Assembly: GCA_019912845.1 (NCBI GenBank) | Contig: JAIOHU010000136.1 | Span: 1-54,700, forward strand | Length of the DNA: 54,700 nt | Reading direction: 5' to 3' | DNA from: a bacterium | GTDB lineage: Bacteria; Electryoneota; Electryoneia; Electryoneales; Electryoneaceae | Shown: piece by piece, positions 42,065 through 51,701 of the stretch | How positions within the stretch are numbered: position 1 is the stretch's first letter | How the letters are laid out: each line of letters starts with the position of its first letter | Position numbers and translations under genes: made by a program | Notes under the pieces: model-generated | Database searches by the model: none | What the model was told of the DNA's origin: nothing | Seen by the model: the letters and a program-made list of their open reading frames with translations, nothing else

Positions 42065-42159
42065 ATAAGATAATCCGTTTTAGTATCTAGAATTGATAAT
42101 ATGCTAAAAAAACAAAAAGTAATATACGTTTCTTCGCAGTTCATAACAATGGAACTTTG

Positions 42160-42196
42160 ACTTGATTCCCGATAAACAATCTATCAGGAATCAAGT
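42160..42196 (-). terminator. Long hairpin at the end of the hybrid kinase gene
   Basis: ACTTGATTCC (42160-42169) pairs with GGAATCAAGT (42187-42196), with GATA/TATC extending it inside after one mismatch. The kinase stop codon lies within the right arm. No T-run follows on the minus strand, so it may stabilise the transcript end or attenuate read-through into the next gene. Confidence 0.55.
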
Positions 42197-45100
42197 ACTT
42201 CTCGGACTTTTTTCTCTAGTTCCACTGCCCGAAATGGTTTCTGAAGGAAATTAACACCTTCCTCAAGAACTCCACGATGGGCAATCACATTTGCAGTATA
42301 CCCTGACATGTAAATTGCTTTTAATCCAGGAATAATTTCAGATATCTTTGCCGCAAGTTCTTTTCCGTTCATTGACGGCATGATAACATCAGTGATGAGT
42401 AAATCAACCTCATCTTCATGACTACTTGCAAACTGAATCGCTTCTTCAGGTGATAAAAAAGTATGCACTGAATACCCATAGTTGGAAAGAATAGCATCAG
42501 CCAGCTTCAGAACGGTTACTTCATCTTCAACAACAACAATGGTTTCGGTCCCACGCAGATCAATTTCTTTGCTTTTTTCATTTTCATCGGTCTTCACATC
42601 ACCATGGTAACGAGGCAGATAAATTTTAAAAGTTGTTCCCTCACCTGGTTCGCTGTAAACATTGATAAAACCATTATTCTGTTTCACAATACCGTAGATT
42701 GTAGACAATCCCAACCCGGTACCTTCTCCAGATTCTTTTGTAGTGAAGAAGGGTTCAAATATCTTTTCCACCAATTCCTTGTCCATTCCCGAACCATCAT
42801 CACTCACAGCGAGCATGACAAATTCACCCTGATGAAACACTGGATGATCGCTTACATAAGCCTCGTCAATTGAAATGTTGCGTGTTTCAACGGTAATTTT
42901 CCCCTGACCTGAAATCGCATCACGAGCATTTACAGTGAGATTGGCGAGAATCTGATCAACCTGCGTAGGGTCAATATACACTGACCCGATTTCCGAACCC
43001 GGCATCCAGGCGAGATTGATATCTTCACCAATCAACCGTTTCAACATTTTCAACATACCAGAAATAGAGTCATTTATGTCCACTACTTTAGGAGAAATAG
43101 TCTGTTTCCGGGCAAAAGCAAGCAGTTGCCCTGTCAGGTTCGCGGAACGTTTCGCCGCTTTTTCTATTTCAGTCAAGGCAACATCCATGTGATGATCCAG
43201 TTTACTCATCATCCTTGCCAGTTCGCAATTGCCTAGAATCGCTTGCAGCATGTTGTTGAAGTCGTGTGCGACACCACCTGCCAGCCTGCCGACAGACTCC
43301 ATCTTTTGCGCCTGGTTTAACTGGTCTTGCAGGTTATTTCTCTCTTCCTCTGCCACCTTACGTTCGGTGATATCCATTACAATACCACTCAAACGTAACG
43401 GCTTACCCTCTGCATCATTTTCAAGCTCACCAGCCTCAGCATATACATGACGAACCTCCTCATCCGGGCGTACAATTCTATACACAACTGGTACTGGAAT
43501 ACCTTTTTCTATCACTGACCTATTTGAAGCTTCTACGATTTCCCTGTCTTCAGGGTGAATCGCCAAGTCAATAACTTCCGATAATTTCCCAGTAAAAGTT
43601 CTTTGGTCTATCCCGAAAATTCGATACATCTGCTCCGACCAGTATAGACTATCGGATTCAATCTCCCATCTCCAGCTTCCTAGATTCGCAGTTTGTTGTG
43701 CCATCATCAGATTTTGCTGGGATTGACGGAGCGCCTGTTCAGCCTTCTTTCTTTCTGTGATTTCTCGTGTAACACCCTGAAGCGCAATTGGAGCACCATC
43801 TTCATCGACTAAAATTTTCCCAGTGATTTCAACATCAATGGTTACGCCATCACGTCTGATCATCTCCGCTTCAAAGAGTGCCCTTTCAAAATTCGGGAGA
43901 GCAACTATGGCTTGATGAATAACATTTTCCATCAATTGATAGTTTTTTTCATCGCAATGCTCACTCAGATGAGTCCCCACCATCTCTTCCGCTGAATAAC
44001 CAAGTAACTTTTCGATGGCTGGATTGATATACGTAAATCTACCATCAAGTGTCATCTGCCAGATCGAATCGACTGTATTTTCTGCAAGTAAACGATATTT
44101 CTTAAGGTTTTCCTCCAGTTCTCTTTCGGCAATTATCTTTGCTGTGATATCAATAATCAGCCCTTCAATGAGAGTGCTACCTTTGTCATCCTTAACAGCC
44201 CTACCACGCTCATATACCCATTTCTCCTCTTGAGAACTGGTAAGAATACGATATTCTATCTCGAAGACTTTATTTTGTTTTACTTTTTCCTGAATGGTTT
44301 CCCAGACTCTTTCGCGATCATCCTTGTGGATCACATCCAGAAAGGATTTTTCTCCGTTGATGAAGATATCAGGTTCGTATCCAAGTAATTTCCTGGTACC
44401 TTTGCTCATCATCAACATTGACCATTCGGGTTTATTCTCGCAACGGTAGGCGATTCCGGGAAGATTGTCCATCAGGGTTCTAAGTTGACGATCTCTCTCA
44501 ACCAGTGCACTTCTGGCAGTCCTTAGTTGAGTAACATCCTGAAAAGTGCCACGTAGTCCAACACACTCACCATTGACAATAATACTCTCACCTTTCACTC
44601 GACACCAGATTTGTTTTTTCTGTTTTGTAATTACTTGCAATTCAAGGTCGAAAGGTTCTCCAGTATTTATTGCGTTCTCATACGCTACTTCAAGCATTTG
44701 AGCGTAGGGTTGCGGGTAAAATTCAAGATGCTCATTTACACCGGGAGGTTCTTCATCATGCGGAATTTCAACTATATCATACAGTGCTTTTGTCCAGACA
44801 GCTTTTCCAGTCTTCAGGTTATGCTCCCAACCACCAATTTTTGCGATTGTTCCAGTCGAATCGAGGATACGTTTGCTTTCCAGCAGAGCATTCTGAACCT
44901 CCACCATGCTGGTTACGTCCTGGAAAGTTCCATAGGTGGAAAGTGCACGACCATCCTCATCAAATGTGTTTTTGCCAATAGAATGGATGTGTCGAATTTC
45001 GCCGTCGGGACGAATTATCCTGAAGTCAAATTCCGTACTTTCCCGATTTTCAAGACTGTTTTTTAGCTGTTCCTCAACAAAGTCTCGATCATCGGGGTGA

Positions 45101-47352
45101 ACATACTGCAAAGTTAATTCGTGGGAATTTTCGCCTTCAGGTTCCAAACCCATTAGATGATAGTATCCTTCTGACCAGTATCCTTTTCCGGTCTGCCAGT
45201 TTCGTTCATAATAACCTGTATTGGATATCTCTTCAGCCAGTTCGAGGGACATTAATGAACGTTTGAGTTCCTGTTCGGCAATTTTAGACTCAGTGATATC
45301 AATATGTGTGCCCAGCATTCTGGTAGATTTGCCATCGTCATTCTTGAAAACTGCACCACGAGCCGAAATCCAACGATAGGAACCGTCCTTATGTTTCAAT
45401 CTTAATTGCGGTGAAAATGTATGGTTGGGATTTTCTATTGTTAAATTAACTTCTTTGGAAATTCGTTCCCTGTCATCGGGGTGCATCAGGTTTTCGAAAG
45501 TTGTGAAATTGTCTTCAAGTTCATCGGGTTCATACCCCAGTTGAGCCTTCCACTCTTTTGAATAGAAAACTTCATTGGTTTCCAGGTTCCAATCCCAGAG
45601 TCCGATGTTCCCTGCTTCTACTGCCAGAGAGAGTCTTTTATTCAATTCAAGTATTTCTATTTCTGTCTCGCGAAGCTTTGTGATATCCTCGAACGTGGCA
45701 AAGACCTGATAAGGTTTTTTTTCACCGTTATGAAAATCTGGAATCGCATAGACTCTGATCCAATGGTGACTATTATCCCTGGGATTATATACACCCATTA
45801 CTCCGCTACAAGTTTTTCCGGTTTTTAGTGCCTTCATGGAATAATGATCTTCACCCGGGAAGTCTGATCCATCGGTATGAATGGTTTTCCAACCAGGATC
45901 AATCGACTTTCGACCCTGCATCTGCTCAAAACTTAAACCGAGAATTTCTTCAGCAGCAGCATTGGCGGCTGTGATTTTTCCTTCTATATCCTGATACACG
46001 ACACCTTGTGCCATAGTCTCATACAGAGCATGAAATTTTTTCTCACTTTCTCTGAGTGCATTTTCTGAACGAATGCGATCAGAAATATCAATGAAAATGG
46101 TACCAAATTTATTGTCTTCGATTTTGAAAGCGTTAGTAGAAAAATGACGATCAAGCGGCTTGGAGTATGATTCAAAGGTAATCGGTTTTCCACTTTTTAC
46201 AACCTCGCCGTACCGCTGGATATAATCTGTTTTGGTAATCTCTGGTATTACTTCAGTTACTCTTTTTCCAATAATATCTTTAGATGACAAGCCAGTATGT
46301 AATTCAAAGGCAGGATTTGCGGAAAGAAAGATATAGTCAATGGGAGTATCATTTTCGTCGAATATCATCTCATGGATGGCAATTGCTGAAATGGAATTAT
46401 CCACAAGGAGCGTATTCCGTCTTTCGACAGCTTCTTTCTGTTTTTCAGACTCAATGAAATAGAGCGCGAAAGCAATATCCCCCTCAACCTCCAAAATAAG
46501 TTCAATCTCCTCGTACGAATCGAGGAATTTATCGGAGCTGTAAACACCTAAAAAACCATATACTTGCCCATTTGCTTCAAGTTTGCAAATAATTTCACGT
46601 GATGCAGGACTCTCGTCTTTCAACTGGCAATCCTTGCAGATATCTTCAATATACTCTGTTGATATATATTTCTGTTTTGACTCCAATAATCTGTGTGCAC
46701 ATGGTGGTAATTTTTTATCGCTGTAAATATCCGTAAACTCAGCATCGACATTCTTTCCACCAGCAGTTACAGTCTCGCTAAAACTTCCGTCTTCATTCCG
46801 CAGGATTATCCAGACAAAATCGAAACCGCCCGAATGATAAAGGAGATCACACGCTTGCTGAGCAAGAACCCTGGGATCTTTCTCTCTAACAATTAGCTGG
46901 TTAATATTTCTGATGGAGGAGAGAATACGGTTGATCTGGTCAAGCCGGATACTCTGAGATTTTCTCTCAATGGCATGACGAATAGTTCGAGCTAACAAAT
47001 CTGGTGTAAAGTTCCCCTTTACAAGGTAATCCTGCGCTCCTGCACGTATCGCTTTTTGCGAAAGTTCATCATCATCGTTACCGGTAAGGACAATTATCGG
47101 GACACTAACGGCGGCATCAAGAACACCCTCAGCCGTTTTTATACCCTGGCTGTCGGGAAGACCCAAATCAACAAATATCAGGGATAATGTGTTATCTTTA
47201 AGAATTTTCAGTGAGTCAGAGAGTCTTTCTGCAGTTTCTATCTTGAATTTCAAATTAGTCATTTCAAGATATTCAATAAGAAGATCACGGTCACCGGGAT
47301 TATCTTCGATAATTAAAATGCTGGCGAGCTCAACATTTTTCTGAGAACCCAT
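42184..47352 (-). CDS. Very large hybrid histidine kinase: REC, GAF, about eight PAS, HisKA, HATPase, REC
   Basis: The 1722-residue cytoplasmic protein has, in order and approximately: receiver 10-130 (LILIIEDNPGD-type start, VDLGLPD), GAF-like 140-310 with a Cys-rich CKDCQL segment, eight PAS/PAC units 315-1345, HisKA 1360-1425 with H-box GVAHDFNNMLQ, HATPase 1465-1580 (NLTVNARDAI, DDGSGMD, GTGLGLSTIYG), and a final receiver 1600-1720 (LLITDVIMPSMNG, LQKPFR). There are no membrane segments, so it senses intracellular signals. A receiver at both ends with so many PAS units suggests it integrates several inputs and relays phosphate inward and outward. It is followed by the PilZ-like/receiver gene on the same strand. 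Confidence 0.92.
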   Translation of the reverse strand: MGSQKNVELASILIIEDNPGDRDLLIEYLEMTNLKFKIETAERLSDSLKILKDNTLSLIFVDLGLPDSQGIKTAEGVLDAAVSVPIIVLTGNDDDELSQKAIRAGAQDYLVKGNFTPDLLARTIRHAIERKSQSIRLDQINRILSSIRNINQLIVREKDPRVLAQQACDLLYHSGGFDFVWIILRNEDGSFSETVTAGGKNVDAEFTDIYSDKKLPPCAHRLLESKQKYISTEYIEDICKDCQLKDESPASREIICKLEANGQVYGFLGVYSSDKFLDSYEEIELILEVEGDIAFALYFIESEKQKEAVERRNTLLVDNSISAIAIHEMIFDENDTPIDYIFLSANPAFELHTGLSSKDIIGKRVTEVIPEITKTDYIQRYGEVVKSGKPITFESYSKPLDRHFSTNAFKIEDNKFGTIFIDISDRIRSENALRESEKKFHALYETMAQGVVYQDIEGKITAANAAAEEILGLSFEQMQGRKSIDPGWKTIHTDGSDFPGEDHYSMKALKTGKTCSGVMGVYNPRDNSHHWIRVYAIPDFHNGEKKPYQVFATFEDITKLRETEIEILELNKRLSLAVEAGNIGLWDWNLETNEVFYSKEWKAQLGYEPDELEDNFTTFENLMHPDDRERISKEVNLTIENPNHTFSPQLRLKHKDGSYRWISARGAVFKNDDGKSTRMLGTHIDITESKIAEQELKRSLMSLELAEEISNTGYYERNWQTGKGYWSEGYYHLMGLEPEGENSHELTLQYVHPDDRDFVEEQLKNSLENRESTEFDFRIIRPDGEIRHIHSIGKNTFDEDGRALSTYGTFQDVTSMVEVQNALLESKRILDSTGTIAKIGGWEHNLKTGKAVWTKALYDIVEIPHDEEPPGVNEHLEFYPQPYAQMLEVAYENAINTGEPFDLELQVITKQKKQIWCRVKGESIIVNGECVGLRGTFQDVTQLRTARSALVERDRQLRTLMDNLPGIAYRCENKPEWSMLMMSKGTRKLLGYEPDIFINGEKSFLDVIHKDDRERVWETIQEKVKQNKVFEIEYRILTSSQEEKWVYERGRAVKDDKGSTLIEGLIIDITAKIIAERELEENLKKYRLLAENTVDSIWQMTLDGRFTYINPAIEKLLGYSAEEMVGTHLSEHCDEKNYQLMENVIHQAIVALPNFERALFEAEMIRRDGVTIDVEITGKILVDEDGAPIALQGVTREITERKKAEQALRQSQQNLMMAQQTANLGSWRWEIESDSLYWSEQMYRIFGIDQRTFTGKLSEVIDLAIHPEDREIVEASNRSVIEKGIPVPVVYRIVRPDEEVRHVYAEAGELENDAEGKPLRLSGIVMDITERKVAEEERNNLQDQLNQAQKMESVGRLAGGVAHDFNNMLQAILGNCELARMMSKLDHHMDVALTEIEKAAKRSANLTGQLLAFARKQTISPKVVDINDSISGMLKMLKRLIGEDINLAWMPGSEIGSVYIDPTQVDQILANLTVNARDAISGQGKITVETRNISIDEAYVSDHPVFHQGEFVMLAVSDDGSGMDKELVEKIFEPFFTTKESGEGTGLGLSTIYGIVKQNNGFINVYSEPGEGTTFKIYLPRYHGDVKTDENEKSKEIDLRGTETIVVVEDEVTVLKLADAILSNYGYSVHTFLSPEEAIQFASSHEDEVDLLITDVIMPSMNGKELAAKISEIIPGLKAIYMSGYTANVIAHRGVLEEGVNFLQKPFRAVELEKKVREVLDS

Positions 47353-47462
47353 GAGTTTTTCCTTTGGTTACTGTTGCCTGATTTAGTGGTTCCTAACAGA
47401 TTCCAGTCGGTAAATTTGTGCACGCTTCATAGTCTGTCCCAGAACACTGAATCCGCCCGCGT

Positions 47463-47586
47463 CATTGCAGCAGGGTTTTAGCTGGAATCCAGGAATAGTT
47501 CTGGCAGTGGCGCTATTATACCCTTTCTAAATCCAGGAATAGTTCTGGTAGTGATTCTATTAAACCCTGGATAAATCCAGGGCCAA
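47463..47586. repeat. Family A and family B repeats between two-component genes
   Basis: A family A copy at 47463-47497 (CATTGCAGCAGGGTTTTAGC then TGGAATCCAGGA) is followed by degenerate pieces (AAATCCAGGAATAGTTCTGG) and a family B copy at 47558-47586 (CCCTGG-ATAA-ATCCAGGG). The gap lies between the hybrid kinase and an Rcp1-like regulator. Confidence 0.75.
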
Positions 47587-47607
47587 CGCTAAATCCACGG
47601 CCAATGA

Positions 47608-48054
47608 TCATCCCGCAGTTGGGTATTTTACAACGGTCAACCAGAAATGGTCTATCCCTCTGATGATTTCTCCAAACCCATACAAATCAACAGGTTTAAC
47701 AACATAAGCGTTTGCTTTCAAATCATACGATCTGGCAATATCAATCTCTGCTGCAGAAGAGGTTAATATTACAACTGGAATTTTATGTAATACTTCATCT
47801 GACTTAATATCTTTCAACACTTCCAAACCGGATTTTTTCGGTAGATTCAAATCCAGCAAAATCAAATCCGGAGTCACTGAGTCAAGATATTTCCCCTCTT
47901 TTCGTAGAAATGAAATTGCTTCAATGCCGTTTTGAACCACATGAAGCTCATTCAATACCTTACTCTCACGCAATTTTTCCTGTGTAAGTTCAATATCCCC
48001 TTTGTTGTCTTCCACCAGGAGAATTTGAATGGCACTGATTGCAGGACTATCCAT
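47608..48054 (-). CDS. Rcp1-like stand-alone response regulator (second of pair)
   Basis: The 148-residue protein is a single receiver domain with the Rcp1 style of phytochrome-associated regulators: VEDNKGDIELTQEKL, phospho-Asp in ILLDLNLPKKSGLEVL, TSSAAE and VKPVDLYGFGEII. No output domain follows, so it likely acts as a phosphate carrier or allosteric partner. It lies 12 bp after a close paralogue, and together they look like a recent duplication. They form an operon with the PAS histidine kinase upstream. Confidence 0.9.
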   Translation of the reverse strand: MDSPAISAIQILLVEDNKGDIELTQEKLRESKVLNELHVVQNGIEAISFLRKEGKYLDSVTPDLILLDLNLPKKSGLEVLKDIKSDEVLHKIPVVILTSSAAEIDIARSYDLKANAYVVKPVDLYGFGEIIRGIDHFWLTVVKYPTAG

Positions 48055-48066
48055 AGTACTTTTCCC

Positions 48067-48498
48067 CTATTCAGGTGGATACCTTACAACTGAAAACCAG
48101 AAATCATTTATTCCACGTACAATTTCGCCAAATCCAACCAGATCTACGGGTTTGACAACGTATGCACTGGCGTGGAGATCATACGATTTTACGATATCAA
48201 TTTCAGCGTTAGATAAAGTAAGGACTACGATTGGAATTCGTCTAAGCTGCGGATCGTCTTTTATTTCTTTTAACACTTGCCGTCCATCTTTGCGCGGCAT
48301 ATTCAAATCCATCAAAATCAAATCTGGTCTTGGTTTATCACTAAACTCACCCTCTTTACGAAGGAAATCCATTGCCTGCTGACCATCCATAGCGACATAG
48401 AGATCGTGAATTATTTTACATGCATCCAGATTTTCACGCGTAAGCTCAACATCAGCGGGATTGTCCTCAACCAATAGGATTTTGATTTTTTCTCTCAC
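48067..48498 (-). CDS. Rcp1-like stand-alone response regulator (first of pair)
   Basis: From GTG 48498 the protein has 143 residues and is a single receiver: LLVEDNPADVELTREN, ILMDLNMPRKDGRQVL, TLSNAEID, VKPVDLVGFGEIVRG. GTG 48498 is chosen because GGAGAA precedes it, overlapping the end of the kinase gene. An earlier in-frame ATG at 48546 would add 16 residues from inside the kinase gene. The kinase stop is at 48501, so regulator and kinase are tightly linked and should work together. Confidence 0.88.
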   Translation of the reverse strand: MREKIKILLVEDNPADVELTRENLDACKIIHDLYVAMDGQQAMDFLRKEGEFSDKPRPDLILMDLNMPRKDGRQVLKEIKDDPQLRRIPIVVLTLSNAEIDIVKSYDLHASAYVVKPVDLVGFGEIVRGINDFWFSVVRYPPE

Positions 48499-48500
48499 TA

Positions 48501-51446
48501 TTATTCTCCTCTTCCATTCATGATCGGCAAAGTGAAATAAAAACAACTACCATTTCCAGGTACAGATTCAACCCATAGTTTTCCATCGTGACGTTCAACA
48601 ATCTTTTTCACAATTGAGAGACCGATTCCGCTCCCTGCATATTTATCCCTCTCATTGAGTCTTTGGAATACTTGAAATATACGATCCTTATATTCCATCT
48701 CGAAGCCGATACCATTATCTTTCACAGAAAATTCCCAGAATGCTCCCATCTCTTTAGCATTTATGACGATAGAGGGCGGATCATTACCCCTGAATTTTAT
48801 CGCGTTTGAGATTAGATTTTGAAAGACTTGAACCAATTGTGAAACATCGCAGTAGATTTCGGGTAACTCATCGACAGTAATTATTGCGTTTGATTCTTCG
48901 ATGCTCTTCTGGAGGTTTTCCAGTGCCATATCTACGACGATACCACCATCAGATATTTCAAACGGTTTTCCTTTAGTACCTACACGTGACAATAGCAATA
49001 AATCGTTTATCAATCCCTGCATCCGTTTTGCGCCATCAACTGCATACTTGATGTATACCCCGGCTTTTTCATCCAGCTTATCTTTATATTTCAGTTCTAA
49101 TAGTTGAGTGTAGCTGGCGACCATTCGTAAGGGTTCCTGGAGGTCATGGGAAGCTACATAGGCAAATTGTTCCAGCTCTTTATTCGATTTATCCAGTGCA
49201 TCATTAAGTCTTACCAGATCATTGATATTTAAAATGCTGGTGATGAAATAGACAGGTGCTCCAGCCGAATCTCTGAGTAGATATGTTCCCACCGATGCCC
49301 AAATATACTCGCCGTTTTTGTGCATATACCTTTTTTTCATGGTATAATCGTCTCGTTCGCCCGCAAGAAGGGTTTGTATGCAATGTTTTGATTCCGCGAT
49401 ATCATCCGGGTGCGTGATCTCCGCAAAGTTTATATTCTCCATCTCCTCTTTTGTATAACCCAGCATCTCAGCGAAGGTCGTGTTGATCTGTAATAATCGT
49501 CCATCTGGTGTTGTGAGCGATTTTCCTACTCTGGACTTTTCAAAAATTTTGCGGAATTTATCTTCGCTCTGTTTCAGTTGTTCCTCTGATTTCTTCAATT
49601 CACTGATATCTGTCAATGCGACAATTACTCTGCCGGAATTGTCATTTTCATCAGGAAAAGTCATGGACAAAAGAAAAGTTATCAAATTGCCTGTAACCGT
49701 ATTTAAATCCATTTCGGTTTTATAGAGTGTTTTTCCATTTGCCAGAGCCACAAGCTCACCGATAAAGCCTGGATAAGTATCAGGGGTATTGAAAACAGTT
49801 GCAAGTGATTGAAGCATATCTTCTTTGGATTTTGCTTCGAACATCACCAATGTTTCATCGTTAACATCAGTTATCTTCACCTTTGAAAGACATTCATTTA
49901 CAAAATCATGGTGGCTTTCAAAGTACTCCTTGTAATTCGATATATTTTCTTTTTTCAAACTATTCACAAGTTCGATGACTTCTGTCCAGTCCTCATCCCA
50001 AATCGATGCAGGAACAGCACGATACAAACTTTCGAAGTTTAACTTACTCTGTCGTAATTCCTCTTCCGCTTTTCTTCGTTCGGTCATATCAGCAAAGGTC
50101 GCCAGGAATGAATCACCGATAGTAACACCTGAAATTTCGGCGATGAGTACTGATCCATCTTTGCGGGTAACGTTGTATTCAATGGGTTTGATCGCTGTAT
50201 TATTTTTGGCAGCATGTTCAATCGCTTCGTTCCAATTTCCCAAAACCCACTTCCGATATTTTTCATCTGGATATGCCAATAACCACCATTCTTCGAGAGT
50301 CGGGATATCTTCATGAGTGTAACCGAACATCTGCTGAAAACTGTCATTCCAATAAACCAATTTCCCCGATCCGTCAATAAATGCTTGCGGAACTGGTGAT
50401 GCTTCTATGAGTTGAGTGAAACGCGCTTCGCTTTCACTCTTCTCAACTTCCATATCCAATAACGTTTTATAATACTTGGATTCTCTTCTCTGAATAATGA
50501 GTTTTATAGCAACAATGAATAAAATGAGCACACCGATCAACATGCTGAAAACAAGCATAGCTCCATGTCGCCAGGTTTGTAAGGCTTCACTTTTATCTAT
50601 TTTGGTAATTAGAAACCATGGAGAATTTGGCACGGGATACAGATATGCGTAGACCTCGATATTTCTGTAGTCCTTTCCTTCAACAAATCCTGTCTGCCCT
50701 TTAATTGCCTTCGCTGCTGGAAGATCCTGATTCGCTAAAGGAATCTGAATCAGACTGTTTTCTCTTTCCTGGAAACGCAATTGTGTAAGGAATTGTACCT
50801 GATCTCCTTTTTTCCTGACCATCAATGCTTCTGCGCTTTCAGTTGTGACAGGCCAGGAACTTAAAAGATTGTCAATAAATATACTTGCCTCCAACTGCAT
50901 TACAATCCCGTAATTTTCAGCATTATTGTCCTCCAGCTCGCCCAATAACGGGACTATTACGCCAAAATGAGGATCTCCTGCCTGGTCTAAATGTATTGGT
51001 GTTAGCAGTGGTTTTCGCTCATTAATGGATTTGTGTAATGTCAGAAGTGCTTCTTCTTCCAATTCAATGGTTTCATGGTTCAAGCCAAATACCTGCTTAC
51101 CGGAGAAGTCTGCAATAAAAATATTGTGATAGTTGTAATAAGAAATAAGAGAGGTGAATCTGTTGCTGATTTGGCTCTTCAGTGCTTGATCATTGTTCTT
51201 GAGATGGTCTCGCACAATACGAGTGAATACCTTGTCCTCAATCAACAACACATTTGCATCCGCAAGACGTTCACTCCGCCAGAAGTCAAGTTGCTCCACT
51301 TTTCCGGAGGCGACGCTCTTCAGGTCAAATTCGATTTGAGATTTGGTGGTTCGTAAAGAGGTAATAAAATAAAAGATGCTGAGGATTACCAGGACTAACA
51401 GTCCAGCACTTCCGAGAAGGAAATTAGATTTCGTTATAATCTTCAC
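48501..51446 (-). CDS. Membrane histidine kinase with extracytoplasmic sensor and three PAS domains
   Basis: The protein has about 981 residues from GTG 51446. Two membrane helices (about 9-29 and 296-318) flank a Cache-like extracytoplasmic sensor region. Three PAS units follow (about 340-770), then HisKA with H-box ASHDLQEPLRM and HATPase (NLISNAIKFRG, DNGIGF, GSGIGLSIVKKI). The H-box style with DLQEP is typical of kinases paired with Rcp1-like regulators, two of which follow. The longest frame starts with TTG at 51458; GTG 51446 is preferred because GAGGG sits five bases before it. It should sense a small external ligand and phosphorylate the downstream regulators. Confidence 0.9.
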   Translation of the reverse strand: MKIITKSNFLLGSAGLLVLVILSIFYFITSLRTTKSQIEFDLKSVASGKVEQLDFWRSERLADANVLLIEDKVFTRIVRDHLKNNDQALKSQISNRFTSLISYYNYHNIFIADFSGKQVFGLNHETIELEEEALLTLHKSINERKPLLTPIHLDQAGDPHFGVIVPLLGELEDNNAENYGIVMQLEASIFIDNLLSSWPVTTESAEALMVRKKGDQVQFLTQLRFQERENSLIQIPLANQDLPAAKAIKGQTGFVEGKDYRNIEVYAYLYPVPNSPWFLITKIDKSEALQTWRHGAMLVFSMLIGVLILFIVAIKLIIQRRESKYYKTLLDMEVEKSESEARFTQLIEASPVPQAFIDGSGKLVYWNDSFQQMFGYTHEDIPTLEEWWLLAYPDEKYRKWVLGNWNEAIEHAAKNNTAIKPIEYNVTRKDGSVLIAEISGVTIGDSFLATFADMTERRKAEEELRQSKLNFESLYRAVPASIWDEDWTEVIELVNSLKKENISNYKEYFESHHDFVNECLSKVKITDVNDETLVMFEAKSKEDMLQSLATVFNTPDTYPGFIGELVALANGKTLYKTEMDLNTVTGNLITFLLSMTFPDENDNSGRVIVALTDISELKKSEEQLKQSEDKFRKIFEKSRVGKSLTTPDGRLLQINTTFAEMLGYTKEEMENINFAEITHPDDIAESKHCIQTLLAGERDDYTMKKRYMHKNGEYIWASVGTYLLRDSAGAPVYFITSILNINDLVRLNDALDKSNKELEQFAYVASHDLQEPLRMVASYTQLLELKYKDKLDEKAGVYIKYAVDGAKRMQGLINDLLLLSRVGTKGKPFEISDGGIVVDMALENLQKSIEESNAIITVDELPEIYCDVSQLVQVFQNLISNAIKFRGNDPPSIVINAKEMGAFWEFSVKDNGIGFEMEYKDRIFQVFQRLNERDKYAGSGIGLSIVKKIVERHDGKLWVESVPGNGSCFYFTLPIMNGRGE

Positions 51447-51701
51447 AACCACCCTCAAAATAATTTTGATTATCTTTCAGATTACGAAAAATCTGTAGAA
51501 ATCCATTTATCGCTTATGAAAGAAGTTAAATAGAGCAACTTCTAATAATATGAAATATAATCACTTCTATGAAAAACAGGAACGAAAGAATAATAATTAT
51601 TGAGAGTCGTTTGAAACTTGAAATTCATTTTAATTATCCTAAGTCGCTGATTCATGTTGAATTTTGTATGGAGGTATGATTTTGCTTCAATAAAAGCGGG
51701 A

